Shown: positions 23,685 through 33,608, numbered from the stretch's first letter. The stretch is DNA of 64,000 nt from Silicimonas algicola (GCF_003148765.1 NZ_QGGV01000001.1:180001-244000); one strand, 5' to 3'. Notes: generated from the sequence alone by a model not told the origin. A program made the numbers and translations.

Positions 23685-24736
23685 CTGGGGTGCAGAAGCC
23701 TGGGGTTCGTCGCGATCGACACGATGTCCGCCGTCAGGTTCAAGAGGATGTAGGTGCCCGCGAAGATCAGGGCGCAGGCCTGCACGACGGGAATATCGCG
23801 CGAGGTCACGGCATCGACCATCAGCTGTCCCACGCCGGGATAAACGAACACGACCTCCACCACGACCACACCCACGACGAGGTAGGCGAGGTTGAAGGCC
23901 ACCACATTCGCAATGGGAGCCCATGCGTTCGGAAGGGCGTGCCTGAGGATCACCGTCGACGGCTTCAGCCCTTTGAGGCGCGCCATTTCGATATAGGGCG
24001 ATGCAAGGAGGTTGATGATGGCTGCACGCGTCATCCGCATCATGTGAGCGACGATGACGAGCGTCAGGGTGAGGCAGGGCAGGGCGCACTTCGTGACCCT
24101 TTCCCAGAATGGCGTGGCCGATGTCACGTCCGCGAGGGATGGAAAGATCGGGTTCAGCGTTGCGAGGAAAAGGATGAGGAGATAGGCGACCAGAAATTCG
24201 GGCATGGAGATCGTCGACAACGTCACCGCGTTCACCACCCGGTCGTAGATGCCGCCGCGCCAGAGCGCGGCCGTCACCCCCAGGATCAGGGCGAGCGGCA
24301 CGGCGACGATGGCCGTCATGCCCGCAAGGAACAGGGTGTTCGACAGCCGGGGCGCGATCAGCTCGGCGACCGAGCGCGAACGGTCTATGCCCGAGGACGC
24401 CCGGCCCGAGAAGCTTTGCCCCAGATCGCCCTGCGCCACCGAGCCGATCCAGTCGATGTACCGGACGTAGGCGGGCTGATCGAGACCAAGCTCGCGACGG
24501 AAGGCGGCCACGGTCTCTTCGGTGGCCGACTGCCCAAGGACGGCCTCGGTGAAATCGCCGGGAAGGAATTCGATGGCCGAGAAGATGATGATCGACACGA
24601 GGAAAAGCGTCAGAAGGCCCAACCCAAGCCGCTGAAGAACCGTCGCAAGGATCGGATGCAAGTCTGTCTCCCCGTCGTACGGGCCACTTCCGGGCCGCTT
24701 CTGCGCAAGCCTAGCTACCGTCCCCCCGTCTGACAA
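23681..24736 (-). CDS. Peptide-type ABC transporter permease (DppB-like)
   Basis: A permease of up to 351 residues. TM1 LGLGLLTLFLVSIIIFSAIEFLPGD and the following LGLDQPAYVRYIDWIGSVAQGDLGQSF are standard DppB/OppB features. The EAA loop is YIEMARLKGLKPSTVILRHALPN. About 25 residues before TM1 look atypical, so an internal TTG near 24661 may be the real start. First gene of the operon. Divergent from the SDR gene at 24886; the usual substrate-binding gene is missing at this position. Confidence 0.9.
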   Translation of the reverse strand: MSDGGTVARLAQKRPGSGPYDGETDLHPILATVLQRLGLGLLTLFLVSIIIFSAIEFLPGDFTEAVLGQSATEETVAAFRRELGLDQPAYVRYIDWIGSVAQGDLGQSFSGRASSGIDRSRSVAELIAPRLSNTLFLAGMTAIVAVPLALILGVTAALWRGGIYDRVVNAVTLSTISMPEFLVAYLLILFLATLNPIFPSLADVTSATPFWERVTKCALPCLTLTLVIVAHMMRMTRAAIINLLASPYIEMARLKGLKPSTVILRHALPNAWAPIANVVAFNLAYLVVGVVVVEVVFVYPGVGQLMVDAVTSRDIPVVQACALIFAGTYILLNLTADIVSIATNPRLLHPR

Positions 24737-24885
24737 CCGCCCGTAGCACTCCGTCCCGCCGGCAGTGGGCAGGCGTAGCCATCTAACAAAGCAAGGGTGG
24801 ATCGACGCGGGTTTTCCCGAGCCCGATCAAGTCACGGGGGTGCGACGACTGGACATCGCCTTTCCGAGTGTCTTCTCGGCTCTAG

Positions 24886-25560
24886 ATGCCGGGCATGGAA
24901 CGAGCTTTGGTCATCGGATCGTCGGGCGGGATCGGAAGCGCCCTCGTCGCGGCGCTTCGCGAAAGGCGCGTCGACGTCGTGGGACTGTCTCGCCGCGACG
25001 ACGGCCTCGAGATCACCGACGAATCCTCGGTCGCGCAGCTCCTTGGGGCGCTGGATCCGCCCTTCGACCTTGTCATCACGGCAACCGGGGCTCTTGTCGT
25101 CGACGGGGCCGAACCTGAAAAAGCCTTGCGGGAGATCACGGCGGAGGGCCTTCTGGGTCAGTTCCGCGTCAACACGCTCGGCCCCGCCCTGGTGTTGAAG
25201 CACGCCGTCCGTCTTCTGCCGAGAAATCAACACTCGGTTTTCGCCGCCCTCTCGGCGCGCGTCGGCTCGATCGGCGACAACCGCCTCGGCGGGTGGCACT
25301 CGTACCGCGCGTCGAAATCCGCCCTGAACCAGCTTGTGCACGGAGCGTCGATCGAACTTGCCCGCACGCACAAGCATGCTATCGCTGTCTGCCTGCACCC
25401 CGGCACCGTGGCAACGCCCTTCACCGCGGACTACGCCGGACACCATCGAACCGTCACGCCGGAGGAGGCCGCGGGCAAGCTGCTCAATGTCGTCGAAAGT
25501 CTCGAGCCCTCCGACAATGGTGGCTTCTTCGACTACGCCGGAAGACGGATTCCCTGGTAG
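24886..25560 (+). CDS. SDR-family oxidoreductase (C-factor-like)
   Basis: A short-chain dehydrogenase of 224 residues. The dinucleotide-binding motif is IGSSGGIGSAL (about residues 9-19). The catalytic Tyr-Lys is in SYRASKSALNQL, with Ser in ALSARVGS. It resembles CsgA/C-factor-type SDRs that often sit beside photolyase genes. The stop shares one base with the GTG start of the photolyase (TAGTG), so the two are translated together. ATG 24895 is an equally possible start. Confidence 0.88.
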   Translation: MPGMERALVIGSSGGIGSALVAALRERRVDVVGLSRRDDGLEITDESSVAQLLGALDPPFDLVITATGALVVDGAEPEKALREITAEGLLGQFRVNTLGPALVLKHAVRLLPRNQHSVFAALSARVGSIGDNRLGGWHSYRASKSALNQLVHGASIELARTHKHAIAVCLHPGTVATPFTADYAGHHRTVTPEEAAGKLLNVVESLEPSDNGGFFDYAGRRIPW

Positions 25561-27068
25561 TGCCCCGCCTTGTCCTCGTCCTCGGCGACCAACTCACGAC
25601 ACGCGTCGCGGCCCTGCGCGAGGCAGACCTCTCGACGGACGTCGTCGTCATGGCCGAAGTCATGGGGGAAGCGACCTACGTCCGCCACCACGTCAGGAAG
25701 CTTGCGTTCTGCTTCTCGGCGATGCGGCACTTCCGCAACCGCTTGCGCAGCGCGGGCTGGACCGTCGACTACACGCAGCTTGATGACGAAGCCGCGCACG
25801 ACAGCATCGCGGGCGCCATTCTCTCCGCCGCCGACCGTCACGGATCAACGGAGGTCATCGCCACGGAGCCGGGCGAATGGCGGCTTCTCGAGGCGCTTCA
25901 GTCCTTGCCCCTGAAAACGACCATGCTGGAAGACGACCGCTTCGTCGCGTCCCACGCCGACTTCAACGCGTGGGCCGCAAATCGGAAAGAACTGCGGATG
26001 GAGTGGTTCTACCGCGATATGCGTCGAAAGACCGGCCTTCTAATGGAGGACGGCGAGCCGGCCGGCGGTCAGTGGAACTTCGACCACGACAACCGCAAGC
26101 CCGCGCCCAAAGGCATCGACTTCGGTGGTCCCTTGCGATTCTCGCCCGACGGGATAACCAAAGAGGTGCTCACCATGATCGAGCTGCGGTTTCCCGATAA
26201 CTTTGGCGTGTTGAGGCCGTTCTGGTTCGCCGTTCGAGAGGAAGAGGCTGGGCGCGCCCTTTCGCACTTCATCAAGCACGCTCTCGCGCCTTTCGGCGAC
26301 TACCAGGACGCAATGCTGTCAAACGACGACTTCCTGTCGCACTCGCTTCTGTCCATCTACCTCAACGCCGGTCTCCTCGACCCGATTGAAGTCTGTGAGG
26401 CGGCGGAACAGGCGTGGAAGGATGGGGCGGCGCCCCTGAACGCGGTCGAAGGCTTCATCCGGCAGATCATCGGGTGGCGTGAATACATGCGGGGCATCTA
26501 CTGGCGCGAAGGTCCGGAGTATGACGCGCGCAATGCACTGAGCCATCGACGGAAATTACCTGAGTTCTACTGGACCGCCGAGACAGAGATGCGCTGCATC
26601 CGGCGTGCGGTGGAAGCGACCCGCGACCACGCCTACGCGCACCACATCCAGCGACTGATGGTGACGGGCAACTTCGCGCTTCTGGCGGGCATCGATCCCG
26701 CCGAGGTCTACGACTGGTACATGCTGGCCTATGCCGATGCCTATGGCTGGGTGATGGCGGGCAACGTGATCGGCATGAGCCAGTTCGCGGACGGCGGCAT
26801 CGTCGGATCGAAACCCTACGTCTCGTCGGGCAACTACATCAACCGGATGTCGGACTACTGCGCCGAGTGCGCCTACGACGTTAAGAAGCGGACTGGCGAG
26901 GACGCCTGTCCCTTCAACTTCCTCTACTGGCACTTTCTCGACCGGCACCGGGAGAGGTTCCAGAGCAACCCGCGCATGGCCAACATGTATCGGAGCTGGG
27001 ATCGTCTGGCTGATGACAAGAAGGCAGCCGTGATCGGGCAAGCCAATGCCTTCCTCGACGCCCTCTAG
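25560..27068 (+). CDS. FeS-type (6-4) photolyase / cryptochrome-related protein
   Basis: A 502-residue flavoprotein of the FeS-BCP class, exemplified by Agrobacterium PhrB, which repairs (6-4) photoproducts with light. The N-terminal Rossmann part begins PRLVLVLGDQL. The C-terminal part binds FAD. YCAECAYDVKKRTGEDACPF supplies three of the four cluster cysteines, and the fourth lies upstream near residue 344 (TEMRCIRRA). The start is GTG 25560, which overlaps the SDR stop by one base. Its stop shares a CTAG with the convergent monooxygenase. Confidence 0.92.
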   Translation: MPRLVLVLGDQLTTRVAALREADLSTDVVVMAEVMGEATYVRHHVRKLAFCFSAMRHFRNRLRSAGWTVDYTQLDDEAAHDSIAGAILSAADRHGSTEVIATEPGEWRLLEALQSLPLKTTMLEDDRFVASHADFNAWAANRKELRMEWFYRDMRRKTGLLMEDGEPAGGQWNFDHDNRKPAPKGIDFGGPLRFSPDGITKEVLTMIELRFPDNFGVLRPFWFAVREEEAGRALSHFIKHALAPFGDYQDAMLSNDDFLSHSLLSIYLNAGLLDPIEVCEAAEQAWKDGAAPLNAVEGFIRQIIGWREYMRGIYWREGPEYDARNALSHRRKLPEFYWTAETEMRCIRRAVEATRDHAYAHHIQRLMVTGNFALLAGIDPAEVYDWYMLAYADAYGWVMAGNVIGMSQFADGGIVGSKPYVSSGNYINRMSDYCAECAYDVKKRTGEDACPFNFLYWHFLDRHRERFQSNPRMANMYRSWDRLADDKKAAVIGQANAFLDAL

Positions 27069-28339
27069 ACCGGGATCACGCTCGCGATGATCGGAGGCGC
27101 AGCATTCAGCGCGTCCTTCGCGAAGCCGGCCGCGGACTGGTAGCCGTGCATGAACTCCTGCCGCTCATGCGGCGAGATGACGTCGTCGATGTCATCGAAC
27201 TCGCCACCGCAGCGCTCGTCGACGAGGTTCAGAAGACCGAATGGTCCCGCGCCCCTGTTTCGCAGGACAATCGCGCTGACCGGCCCGCAAAGCTTTTCGT
27301 CGTAAGCCCGCAGAGCGGTTGGCGTAGGTCCGTGTGCAAGCATCGCGGCGCCAAGTTCGCGTGCGTCGATGATGGCCTGGCTCGCGCCGTTGGACCCGGT
27401 CGGATACATCGCGTGTGCGGCGTCGCCCATGAGTGCGACCGGGCCGTCGATCCACGTATGAACGGGGTCGCGGTCGATCATCGGGTTTTCATAGGCCACG
27501 TCGGCGGCGCGTAGCATCGCGGGTACGTCTAGCCAGTCATAGCAGAAGTTGTCGAAATGGTGCGCGAAGTCCTCGACGTCGACCTGCTTGAACCAGGCGT
27601 TCTGCTGCCATCCTTCGGAGGCGTCGAGCGTCCGCTCGGCGATCCAGTTGATCGTGGCCAGTCCGTCCGCGTCCGGATGCGAAATAGGGTAGATCACCAT
27701 GCGATGGCGATGCGTTCCGAGGCCTACAAAGCTGGATCCAGTCCGGATCGGGGCCGCTCGTGTGGTGCCGCGCCACATGACGGCACCGCCCCAATGGATC
27801 GGGGGCTGGTCGGGATGCATCTGCGAGCGTATCGCGGAATGGATCCCGTCCGCGCCGATCAGAAGGCGGCCGTGCAGCTGCTCTGTTCCACCATCCTCCG
27901 TGGCGATCCGCGCGGCGGCGCCATTCACCGCTTTCGAATAGCCCTTCACCCGCGTCCCAAGGCGGACCGCGTCCGGCCCCAACCGTTCGCGGACCTTGTC
28001 GAAGAGAAGCATGTGGAACTCGCCGCGATGGACGGCGTACTGCGGCCAGCGATAGCCCGCGTATGTGCCTCTTGGCTCGGAATAGATCTCTTTGCCGTTC
28101 AAACTGACTAGAGCCCATTCGCGCGCGGGCAGACCGACGCGGTCCAGCTCCTCCGGACCGATCCCGAGATCCTGAAGCTCCCGGACAGCGTTCGGCTGGA
28201 GATTGATGCCGACGCCGAGCGGCTTCATCTCGCGCGCCGCCTCGAGGACCAGGCAACGCAGACCCACCTGGTGCAGCGTCAGGGCGGTGACGAGGCCACC
28301 AATCCCGCCGCCCGCGATGAGAATACGGTCATTATCCAA
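27065..28339 (-). CDS. FAD-dependent aromatic monooxygenase (UbiH/salicylate-hydroxylase type)
   Basis: A 424-residue flavoprotein monooxygenase. The FAD motif is IAGGGIGGLVTALTL near residue 7, the NAD(P)H/FAD DG motif is LLIGADGIHSAIRS, and the second FAD motif is GDAAHAMYPTGSNGASQAI. Such enzymes hydroxylate aromatic or related rings. The TPTGS-to-SQAI region and length are normal. The substrate is unknown. The gene is monocistronic, with its stop on the shared CTAG at 27065-27068. Confidence 0.9.
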   Translation of the reverse strand: MDNDRILIAGGGIGGLVTALTLHQVGLRCLVLEAAREMKPLGVGINLQPNAVRELQDLGIGPEELDRVGLPAREWALVSLNGKEIYSEPRGTYAGYRWPQYAVHRGEFHMLLFDKVRERLGPDAVRLGTRVKGYSKAVNGAAARIATEDGGTEQLHGRLLIGADGIHSAIRSQMHPDQPPIHWGGAVMWRGTTRAAPIRTGSSFVGLGTHRHRMVIYPISHPDADGLATINWIAERTLDASEGWQQNAWFKQVDVEDFAHHFDNFCYDWLDVPAMLRAADVAYENPMIDRDPVHTWIDGPVALMGDAAHAMYPTGSNGASQAIIDARELGAAMLAHGPTPTALRAYDEKLCGPVSAIVLRNRGAGPFGLLNLVDERCGGEFDDIDDVISPHERQEFMHGYQSAAGFAKDALNAAPPIIASVIPV

Positions 28340-28375
28340 GCGAGGTGTCCCGTGGCTGGCTGGCTTGACGTCGGA

Positions 28376-29770
28376 TCAGTTCGATTCCGTCGTCAGCACA
28401 CCATCTTCCCAAGTTCCCGTCCGCTCTTCGCCCGTCGCATAACGGATAGTGCCTTCGCCCTGGCGCTTGCCCTGGACGAAGGTGCCCTCGTAGACGTCGC
28501 CGTTGGCGTAGGTCGCGATCCCCTGGCCGTCGATCTCGCCGTCCGTCCATTCGCCCTCGTAGACGAAACCGTCAGGCATCGTGATCTTGCCGGTGCCCTG
28601 GCGCTTGCCGCCGACGAAGCCGCCCTCATAGGTGGTGCCATCGGAATAGATAGCTACGCCCTGGCCCTCCCTCTGGCCGCCGACCCATCCGCCCTCGTAG
28701 GTATACCCGTCGGCGAAGGTCATCTTGCCCTGGCCGTCCATCTTGGCGTCCTTGAACTCGCCTTCATAGACGAGGCCGTTCGCATAGGTTGCGGTGCCCT
28801 TGCCCTCGATCACGCCGCCGATCCAGGTTCCTTCGTAGGTATTCCCGTCGGGATAGACGATGCGGCCCGTGCCATCGGCGAGGTTTGCCTTGAAGGTGCC
28901 GGTGTAGACCGAGCCATCCGGATAGGTGACTTCGCCCTCGCCCTCGATCTCGCCTCCCGCCCATGTGCCCGTGTAGACGTAGCCATCGGTGCCGGTGAAG
29001 GTGCCGGTGCCCTCGCGCTGGTCGGCCGCGAACATGCCTTCGTAGACATCGCCGTTGGCATAGGTGACCTTGCCTTCGCCCTGGCGCTTGCCTGCGACGA
29101 GCTGGCCCACGTAGACGTCGCCGTTGGGCTGTGTCAGGGTGCCCATCCCGTTGATCTGGCCGTCCTTCCACTCGCCTTCGTAGACAAGCCCGTCCGGCAT
29201 AGTCAGGGTTCCCGTGCCTTCGCGCACACCGCGGACAAGCTGGCCGACATAGACCGCACCGTCGGGATACTCGATCCGTCCGTCGCCTTCCTTGATGCCG
29301 CGATTCCACTGGCCGTCATAGACATAGCCGTTCGGGCTTTCCATCCGGCCTGTGCCGTGATGAAGCGCGTCCTGAAACTCGCCCTCGTAGCGGACGCCGT
29401 TGGCATAGACCGCCACTCCGGTGCCGTTGATCTTGCCGTCGGCCCATTGGCCTTCGTAGGTGCCGCCGTCGGCGAAAGTGATCTTGCCTCGTCCCTCGGG
29501 CTTGCCGTTCGCGAACTCGCCTTCATAGATCGAGCCGTTCGGAAACTCGGCCCGGCCCTGCCCGCGGATCTCGCCCTCGACCCATTCGCCTTCGTAGACA
29601 TAGCCGTTCGGCAGGCGATAGGTGCCCGTGCCGTCCTGCTTGCCGTCCTTGAAGGTGCCCTCGTAGACCCCTCCATCGTCGTATTGCTTGGTGATGACCT
29701 GCTGCGCCGAAGCGATGCCGGCAAAGCCGGCTGCAAGGACCAGAGCCGATAACCCGAGAGCCCGTTTCAT
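28376..29770 (-). CDS. Exported MORN-repeat protein (18 repeats)
   Basis: A 464-residue protein with a signal peptide (residues about 1-22, ending ASAQ). It is followed by 18 consecutive 23-residue MORN repeats of the form xxYEGxWxxGxxxGxGxxxYxxG, and a degenerate 19th at the C-terminus (EERTGTWEDG). MORN arrays form extended beta-sheets that bind lipids or proteins. The product should be periplasmic or on the cell surface. The DNA copies are diverged, so the array is old. The long plus-strand frame opposite it is a composition shadow. Confidence 0.93.
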   Translation of the reverse strand: MKRALGLSALVLAAGFAGIASAQQVITKQYDDGGVYEGTFKDGKQDGTGTYRLPNGYVYEGEWVEGEIRGQGRAEFPNGSIYEGEFANGKPEGRGKITFADGGTYEGQWADGKINGTGVAVYANGVRYEGEFQDALHHGTGRMESPNGYVYDGQWNRGIKEGDGRIEYPDGAVYVGQLVRGVREGTGTLTMPDGLVYEGEWKDGQINGMGTLTQPNGDVYVGQLVAGKRQGEGKVTYANGDVYEGMFAADQREGTGTFTGTDGYVYTGTWAGGEIEGEGEVTYPDGSVYTGTFKANLADGTGRIVYPDGNTYEGTWIGGVIEGKGTATYANGLVYEGEFKDAKMDGQGKMTFADGYTYEGGWVGGQREGQGVAIYSDGTTYEGGFVGGKRQGTGKITMPDGFVYEGEWTDGEIDGQGIATYANGDVYEGTFVQGKRQGEGTIRYATGEERTGTWEDGVLTTESN

Positions 29771-29930
29771 CTGCTTTCCCCCGCCTAAACCTGCCTGGGC
29801 CTTCGGCCCGTGTTCTCATCCTCGCGGCAAATCTAGTGGAGGCACCCCGGAGCCGCAACGCTTTTCCCGGCAGCCCTTTTCCTTCGGCGGATGTCTCGCT
29901 AAGGCGGTTCCGACCGATAGGAGCGTCGCG

Positions 29931-31589
29931 ATGGCTGAGCGATTCAGGCTGACCCTGGGGCAGATGAACCCGACCGTGGGCGATCTCGGCGGAAATGCGG
30001 ACCTCGCAAAACGCGCTTGGGACGAGGGCCGGGCGGCGGGCGCCGATATGGTCGTTCTGCCCGAGATGTTTATCACGGGCTATCAGACCCAGGATCTCGT
30101 GATGAAGCCCGCATTCACACTCGATGCGATGGCGCATGTCGAGCGACTGGCAGCCGACTGCGCCGACGGACCGGTGCTTGGGATCGGCGGTCCGCTCTTG
30201 CAGGGCGGCAAGCTCTACAACGCCTACCACATCCTGAAAGCTGGCCGCGTCGTGCGCCAGGTGCTGAAGCACGAACTGCCGAATGAGACCGTCTTCGACG
30301 AGGTCCGGCTATTTTCCCCCGGTCCGATCTCGGGACCTTTCGATCTCGGCGTGGTCCGGGTCGGAACTCCCATCTGCGAGGACGCGTGGCACGAGGACGT
30401 GCCCGAGGCGATGGCCGAAAGCGGGGCCGAGATCCTTATCGTTCCGAATGGCTCGCCCTACTACCGCAACAAGTACGACACGAGGCTGAACGTCATGGTT
30501 GCCCGCGTGGTCGAGACTGGACTGCCGCTCGTCTATCTCAACATGGTAGGCGCGCAGGACGACCAGGTCTTCGACGGCGGCTCTTTCGTCCTGAACCCGC
30601 ACGGCCGTATCGCCCGCCGCCTTCCTGTCTTCGACGAAGACGTGACTCACGTCGATTTCGAGAAGACCGAAAACGGCTGGCGCGCAATCGAAGGCGAGGT
30701 CGCCGAGTTTCCCGACGAGTGGGAGCAGGATTACCGCGCGATGGTCCAGTCGCTGCGCGACTATCTGGGTAAGACGGGGTTCCGGAAGGTCGTCCTGGGA
30801 CTGTCAGGGGGCGTCGACAGCGCCATCGTCGCAACGATCGCCGCCGATGCCATTGGCCCGCAGAACGTGCGCTGCGTGATGTTGCCCTCGCGCTTTACGT
30901 CCCAGACCTCTCTCGAAGATGTGGCCGAGGTCGCGCAGCGGCTGGGGGCGCGGCTCGACACGGTGTCCATCCGCGAGCCGGTCGAGGCGGTCAACGGCGC
31001 ACTTGCCGAGGTCTTCGCGGGAACGACACCCGACCTCGCCGAGGAGAACATCCAATCGCGCCTGCGGGGCGTGATCCTGATGGCGCTGTCGAACAAATTT
31101 GGCGAGATGTTGCTGACGACCGGCAACAAGTCCGAGGTCGCGGTGGGATACGCCACGATCTACGGCGACATGGCGGGGGGCTATAACCCCATCAAGGACC
31201 TCTACAAAATGCGGGTCTTCGAGACCTGTCGCTGGCGGAATGCCAATCATCGCGATTGGATGATGGGACCTGAGGGTGAGGTGATCCCGCCGCGTGTGAT
31301 CGACAAGCCACCGACGGCCGAGCTGCGGGCGGACCAGAAGGACAGCGACAGCCTGCCGGAATACTCCGACCTCGACGTGATCCTGGAGGCGCTGATCGAC
31401 CACGAGAAGTCGGTAGCCGAGGTTGTCGGGATGGGCTTCGACCGGGACATCGTCAAGAAGGTCGAGCGGCTCGTCTACCTCGCCGAATACAAGCGCTTCC
31501 AGTCGGCCCCCGGGCCGCGGCTGACGAAGCGGAGCTTCTGGCTCGACCGTCGCTATCCGATCGTCAATCGGTGGCGCGATCCGTCCTAG
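29931..31589 (+). CDS. nadE: Glutamine-dependent NAD+ synthetase
   Basis: A 552-residue two-domain enzyme that makes NAD+ from deamido-NAD with glutamine as nitrogen source. The N-terminal nitrilase-like amidase carries Glu in VLPEMFITGY, Lys in LKHELPN and Cys in TPICEDAWH. The C-terminal synthetase has the PP-loop LGLSGGVDSA and the TGNKSEVAVGY motif. The start is ATG 29931 with TAGGAG about 8 nt upstream; the frame is open far upstream but not coding-like. Ends on the CTAG shared with the convergent channel gene. Confidence 0.96.
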   Translation: MAERFRLTLGQMNPTVGDLGGNADLAKRAWDEGRAAGADMVVLPEMFITGYQTQDLVMKPAFTLDAMAHVERLAADCADGPVLGIGGPLLQGGKLYNAYHILKAGRVVRQVLKHELPNETVFDEVRLFSPGPISGPFDLGVVRVGTPICEDAWHEDVPEAMAESGAEILIVPNGSPYYRNKYDTRLNVMVARVVETGLPLVYLNMVGAQDDQVFDGGSFVLNPHGRIARRLPVFDEDVTHVDFEKTENGWRAIEGEVAEFPDEWEQDYRAMVQSLRDYLGKTGFRKVVLGLSGGVDSAIVATIAADAIGPQNVRCVMLPSRFTSQTSLEDVAEVAQRLGARLDTVSIREPVEAVNGALAEVFAGTTPDLAEENIQSRLRGVILMALSNKFGEMLLTTGNKSEVAVGYATIYGDMAGGYNPIKDLYKMRVFETCRWRNANHRDWMMGPEGEVIPPRVIDKPPTAELRADQKDSDSLPEYSDLDVILEALIDHEKSVAEVVGMGFDRDIVKKVERLVYLAEYKRFQSAPGPRLTKRSFWLDRRYPIVNRWRDPS

Positions 31590-32347
31590 ACGGCGCCCTC
31601 GGTCCGGATATGCAACGTCTCTCCGCAGTGCTTGCAATGCACCGCGTCGATGTCGTGCAGGAAAAGGCCGCAGACCGGGCATTCTTGCCGGACCTTCGTT
31701 GGTCGGATCAGGACCTGGAGGAGTCTCAGGAACAACGTCACTCCGAAGATCATCACCGCCACCGCCAGCATCCGCCCGCCAGCGCCTTCGAGCGTGATGT
31801 CACCGAAGCCGGTCGTCGTCAGTGTGGTGACGGTAAAATAGAGAGCGTCGGCGTAATTTCTGATGTCAGGGTTCCGGGCCGCCTGCGTGGCATAGATCAG
31901 CCCCGTCATGACGAAGAGGAAAACGGCCAGGTTGATCGCGGCCAGGACGACTTCCTCGTTCTTGCGGAAGAATGAGAAGTCCTGCCTGAGTCGGGCGAGA
32001 AGCTGGTACGTGTGAAGAAGCCGCATCGTCCGGAGGATGCGCAGGAAGCCCAGGCCTTCTCCCGCCATCGGGGCGAGGAAAGAGGCCACTGCCACCACGT
32101 CGGCCCAAAACGAGAGGCGGAGTGGAAGCCTGGCCCTCTGTGCGTCGATCAGGATGCGGATCACGAAATCGGCGAGGATCAGGACGCCGAAGACGATATC
32201 CAGCACCTCGATCCACGCCGCGCGTTCGACGAAAGATGTCGCGATGACGAAGACGATCGTCACGACATCGAACGTTAGAAGCGCGTAGCGGAAGCGGTGC
32301 GCCGCGTGAGTGTCGTCCTCGTAAAGCGACTTTATCCTGTCCAGCAC
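31586..32347 (-). CDS. Voltage-gated-type ion channel with C-terminal zinc ribbon
   Basis: A 253-residue membrane protein with a voltage-sensor-like S1-S4 region. S4 is likely [21 protein letters not shown]. The pore has the filter [10 protein letters not shown] (about residues 190-199), typical of K+-type channels. After S6 the tail has a zinc-ribbon-like CPVC...CKHC (about residues 224-242), which is unusual for this family. Monocistronic, convergent with nadE. A potassium channel is most likely. Confidence 0.88.
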   Translation of the reverse strand: MLDRIKSLYEDDTHAAHRFRYALLTFDVVTIVFVIATSFVERAAWIEVLDIVFGVLILADFVIRILIDAQRARLPLRLSFWADVVAVASFLAPMAGEGLGFLRILRTMRLLHTYQLLARLRQDFSFFRKNEEVVLAAINLAVFLFVMTGLIYATQAARNPDIRNYADALYFTVTTLTTTGFGDITLEGAGGRMLAVAVMIFGVTLFLRLLQVLIRPTKVRQECPVCGLFLHDIDAVHCKHCGETLHIRTEGAV

Positions 32348-32505
32348 GCTGCGCCCCGTTCCCGATCGGTGTCAGGACAGTATCGCGGGCAGACCCAAGG
32401 GCAAGCGTGTGCGCCGGCGAGCAGGTTCTGTGCGGGGGCGGCGGGTCGACTGTAACGGCGGTCCGGCTATGTCTCTGGCGAACCACCCACACCCAAGGAA
32501 ATCCC

Positions 32506-33093
32506 ATGACAAAGATAGCCGTCGTCTTCTATTCAACCTATGGCACCAACCACGACATGGCCAAGATTGCCGCCGAAGCCGCGGAGGCAGCGGGCGCCGA
32601 AGTCAGGTTGCTGCGCGTACGCGAAACCGCCCCAAAGGAAATCGTCGAGGGTCAGGACGCCTGGAAAGCGCAGCAGACCAAGATGGACGACATCCCCGAG
32701 GTGACGCCGGACGACATGGACTGGGCGGATGGGTACTTCTTCTCCGCTCCCACCCGCTATGGCGTCGTAGCGAGCCAGATGCGCGCATTCATCGACACGC
32801 TCGGGCCCCTTTGGCAAAAGGGCGGCCTTGCCGACAAGACCTTCACCGCGACCACCAGCGCGCAGAACGTCCACGGCGGACAGGAGACCACACTGATTTC
32901 GCTCTACACGACGGTGATGCACTGGGGCTCGATCATCGTGGCGCCGGGCTACACGAGCGAGGTTCTCTTCGAATCCGGGGGCAACCCCTATGGCTTCTCC
33001 GCGCAGGCCGGTAAGCTCGACGCGACAGGCGAAAAGGCGATCCGACACCAGGCCGAGCGCCTTGTCGCGATGACGAAGAAAATCCGCGGCTAG
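32506..33093 (+). CDS. wrbA: NAD(P)H:quinone oxidoreductase, WrbA type
   Basis: A 195-residue flavodoxin-like FMN protein that reduces quinones by two electrons. The FMN phosphate loop is [14 protein letters not shown] near residue 6, followed by [17 protein letters not shown] and [13 protein letters not shown]. The length matches WrbA. The start is ATG 32506 with AAGGAA about 8 nt upstream. The stop shares CTAG with the convergent cupin gene. Confidence 0.94.
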   Translation: MTKIAVVFYSTYGTNHDMAKIAAEAAEAAGAEVRLLRVRETAPKEIVEGQDAWKAQQTKMDDIPEVTPDDMDWADGYFFSAPTRYGVVASQMRAFIDTLGPLWQKGGLADKTFTATTSAQNVHGGQETTLISLYTTVMHWGSIIVAPGYTSEVLFESGGNPYGFSAQAGKLDATGEKAIRHQAERLVAMTKKIRG

Positions 33094-33608
33094 GCGCCCC
33101 ATACCTGCATGAGAAGCCCGTCTCTTCCCGACAGCGGATCGCGGTCGGGAAGAGGTGTCGCCGAGACCAATTTTTCCGCTCTCTCGATGGGCATGTCGCC
33201 TGCGCGGATGATCTCAGGGTCTTCCTGTCCCTCCGGGTAGGCGCCGACCACGGCGAACTCGACATCGGACTTTAAGCGCCGATGACCGAAGCCTGCGGGC
33301 AGGATCACAACGTCGCCGTCCTGAACCCCGACCTCGGGCCCGTCCGGTCCGCCGATCTGGAGCGTGGCGCTGCCCTTCACGCACACAAGCACCTCGTGCG
33401 AGGCAGGATGGAAGTGGTGGAAGTCATAGACCGTCCATACCCAGCTCCCGACCCATCCGTTGGCGCGAAGGAGGTTTTGTACTTCGTCTGTCGATTTGCC
33501 TGACGACAGGACGCCCGGCAGGATGACAGCGGGCAACGCGCCATTGTTCGGGACGCCCCCGTTTGCCGGTGTGTCGATCAGCGTATGGGATTGACCTTGA
33601 TTGCTCAT
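33090..33608 (-). CDS. Cupin-domain protein
   Basis: A 172-residue single-cupin protein. The first cupin motif is [20 protein letters not shown] (around residue 63), with likely metal ligands His and Glu, and the second is [15 protein letters not shown]. It resembles small cupins of unknown substrate that bind a metal. No signal peptide. It lies tail to tail with wrbA, so it does not share a transcript with it. Confidence 0.85.
   Translation of the reverse strand: MSNQGQSHTLIDTPANGGVPNNGALPAVILPGVLSSGKSTDEVQNLLRANGWVGSWVWTVYDFHHFHPASHEVLVCVKGSATLQIGGPDGPEVGVQDGDVVILPAGFGHRRLKSDVEFAVVGAYPEGQEDPEIIRAGDMPIERAEKLVSATPLPDRDPLSGRDGLLMQVWGA

Noticed and set aside
28271-29752. A 493-aa plus-strand protein opposite the MORN gene
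   Set aside because: It is a periodic shadow of the MORN repeat codons and has no independent features.
28376-29770. CRISPR-like repeats
   Set aside because: The regular spacing comes from 69-bp coding MORN repeats that vary in DNA sequence; there are no unique spacers between identical repeats, and none was noticed elsewhere.
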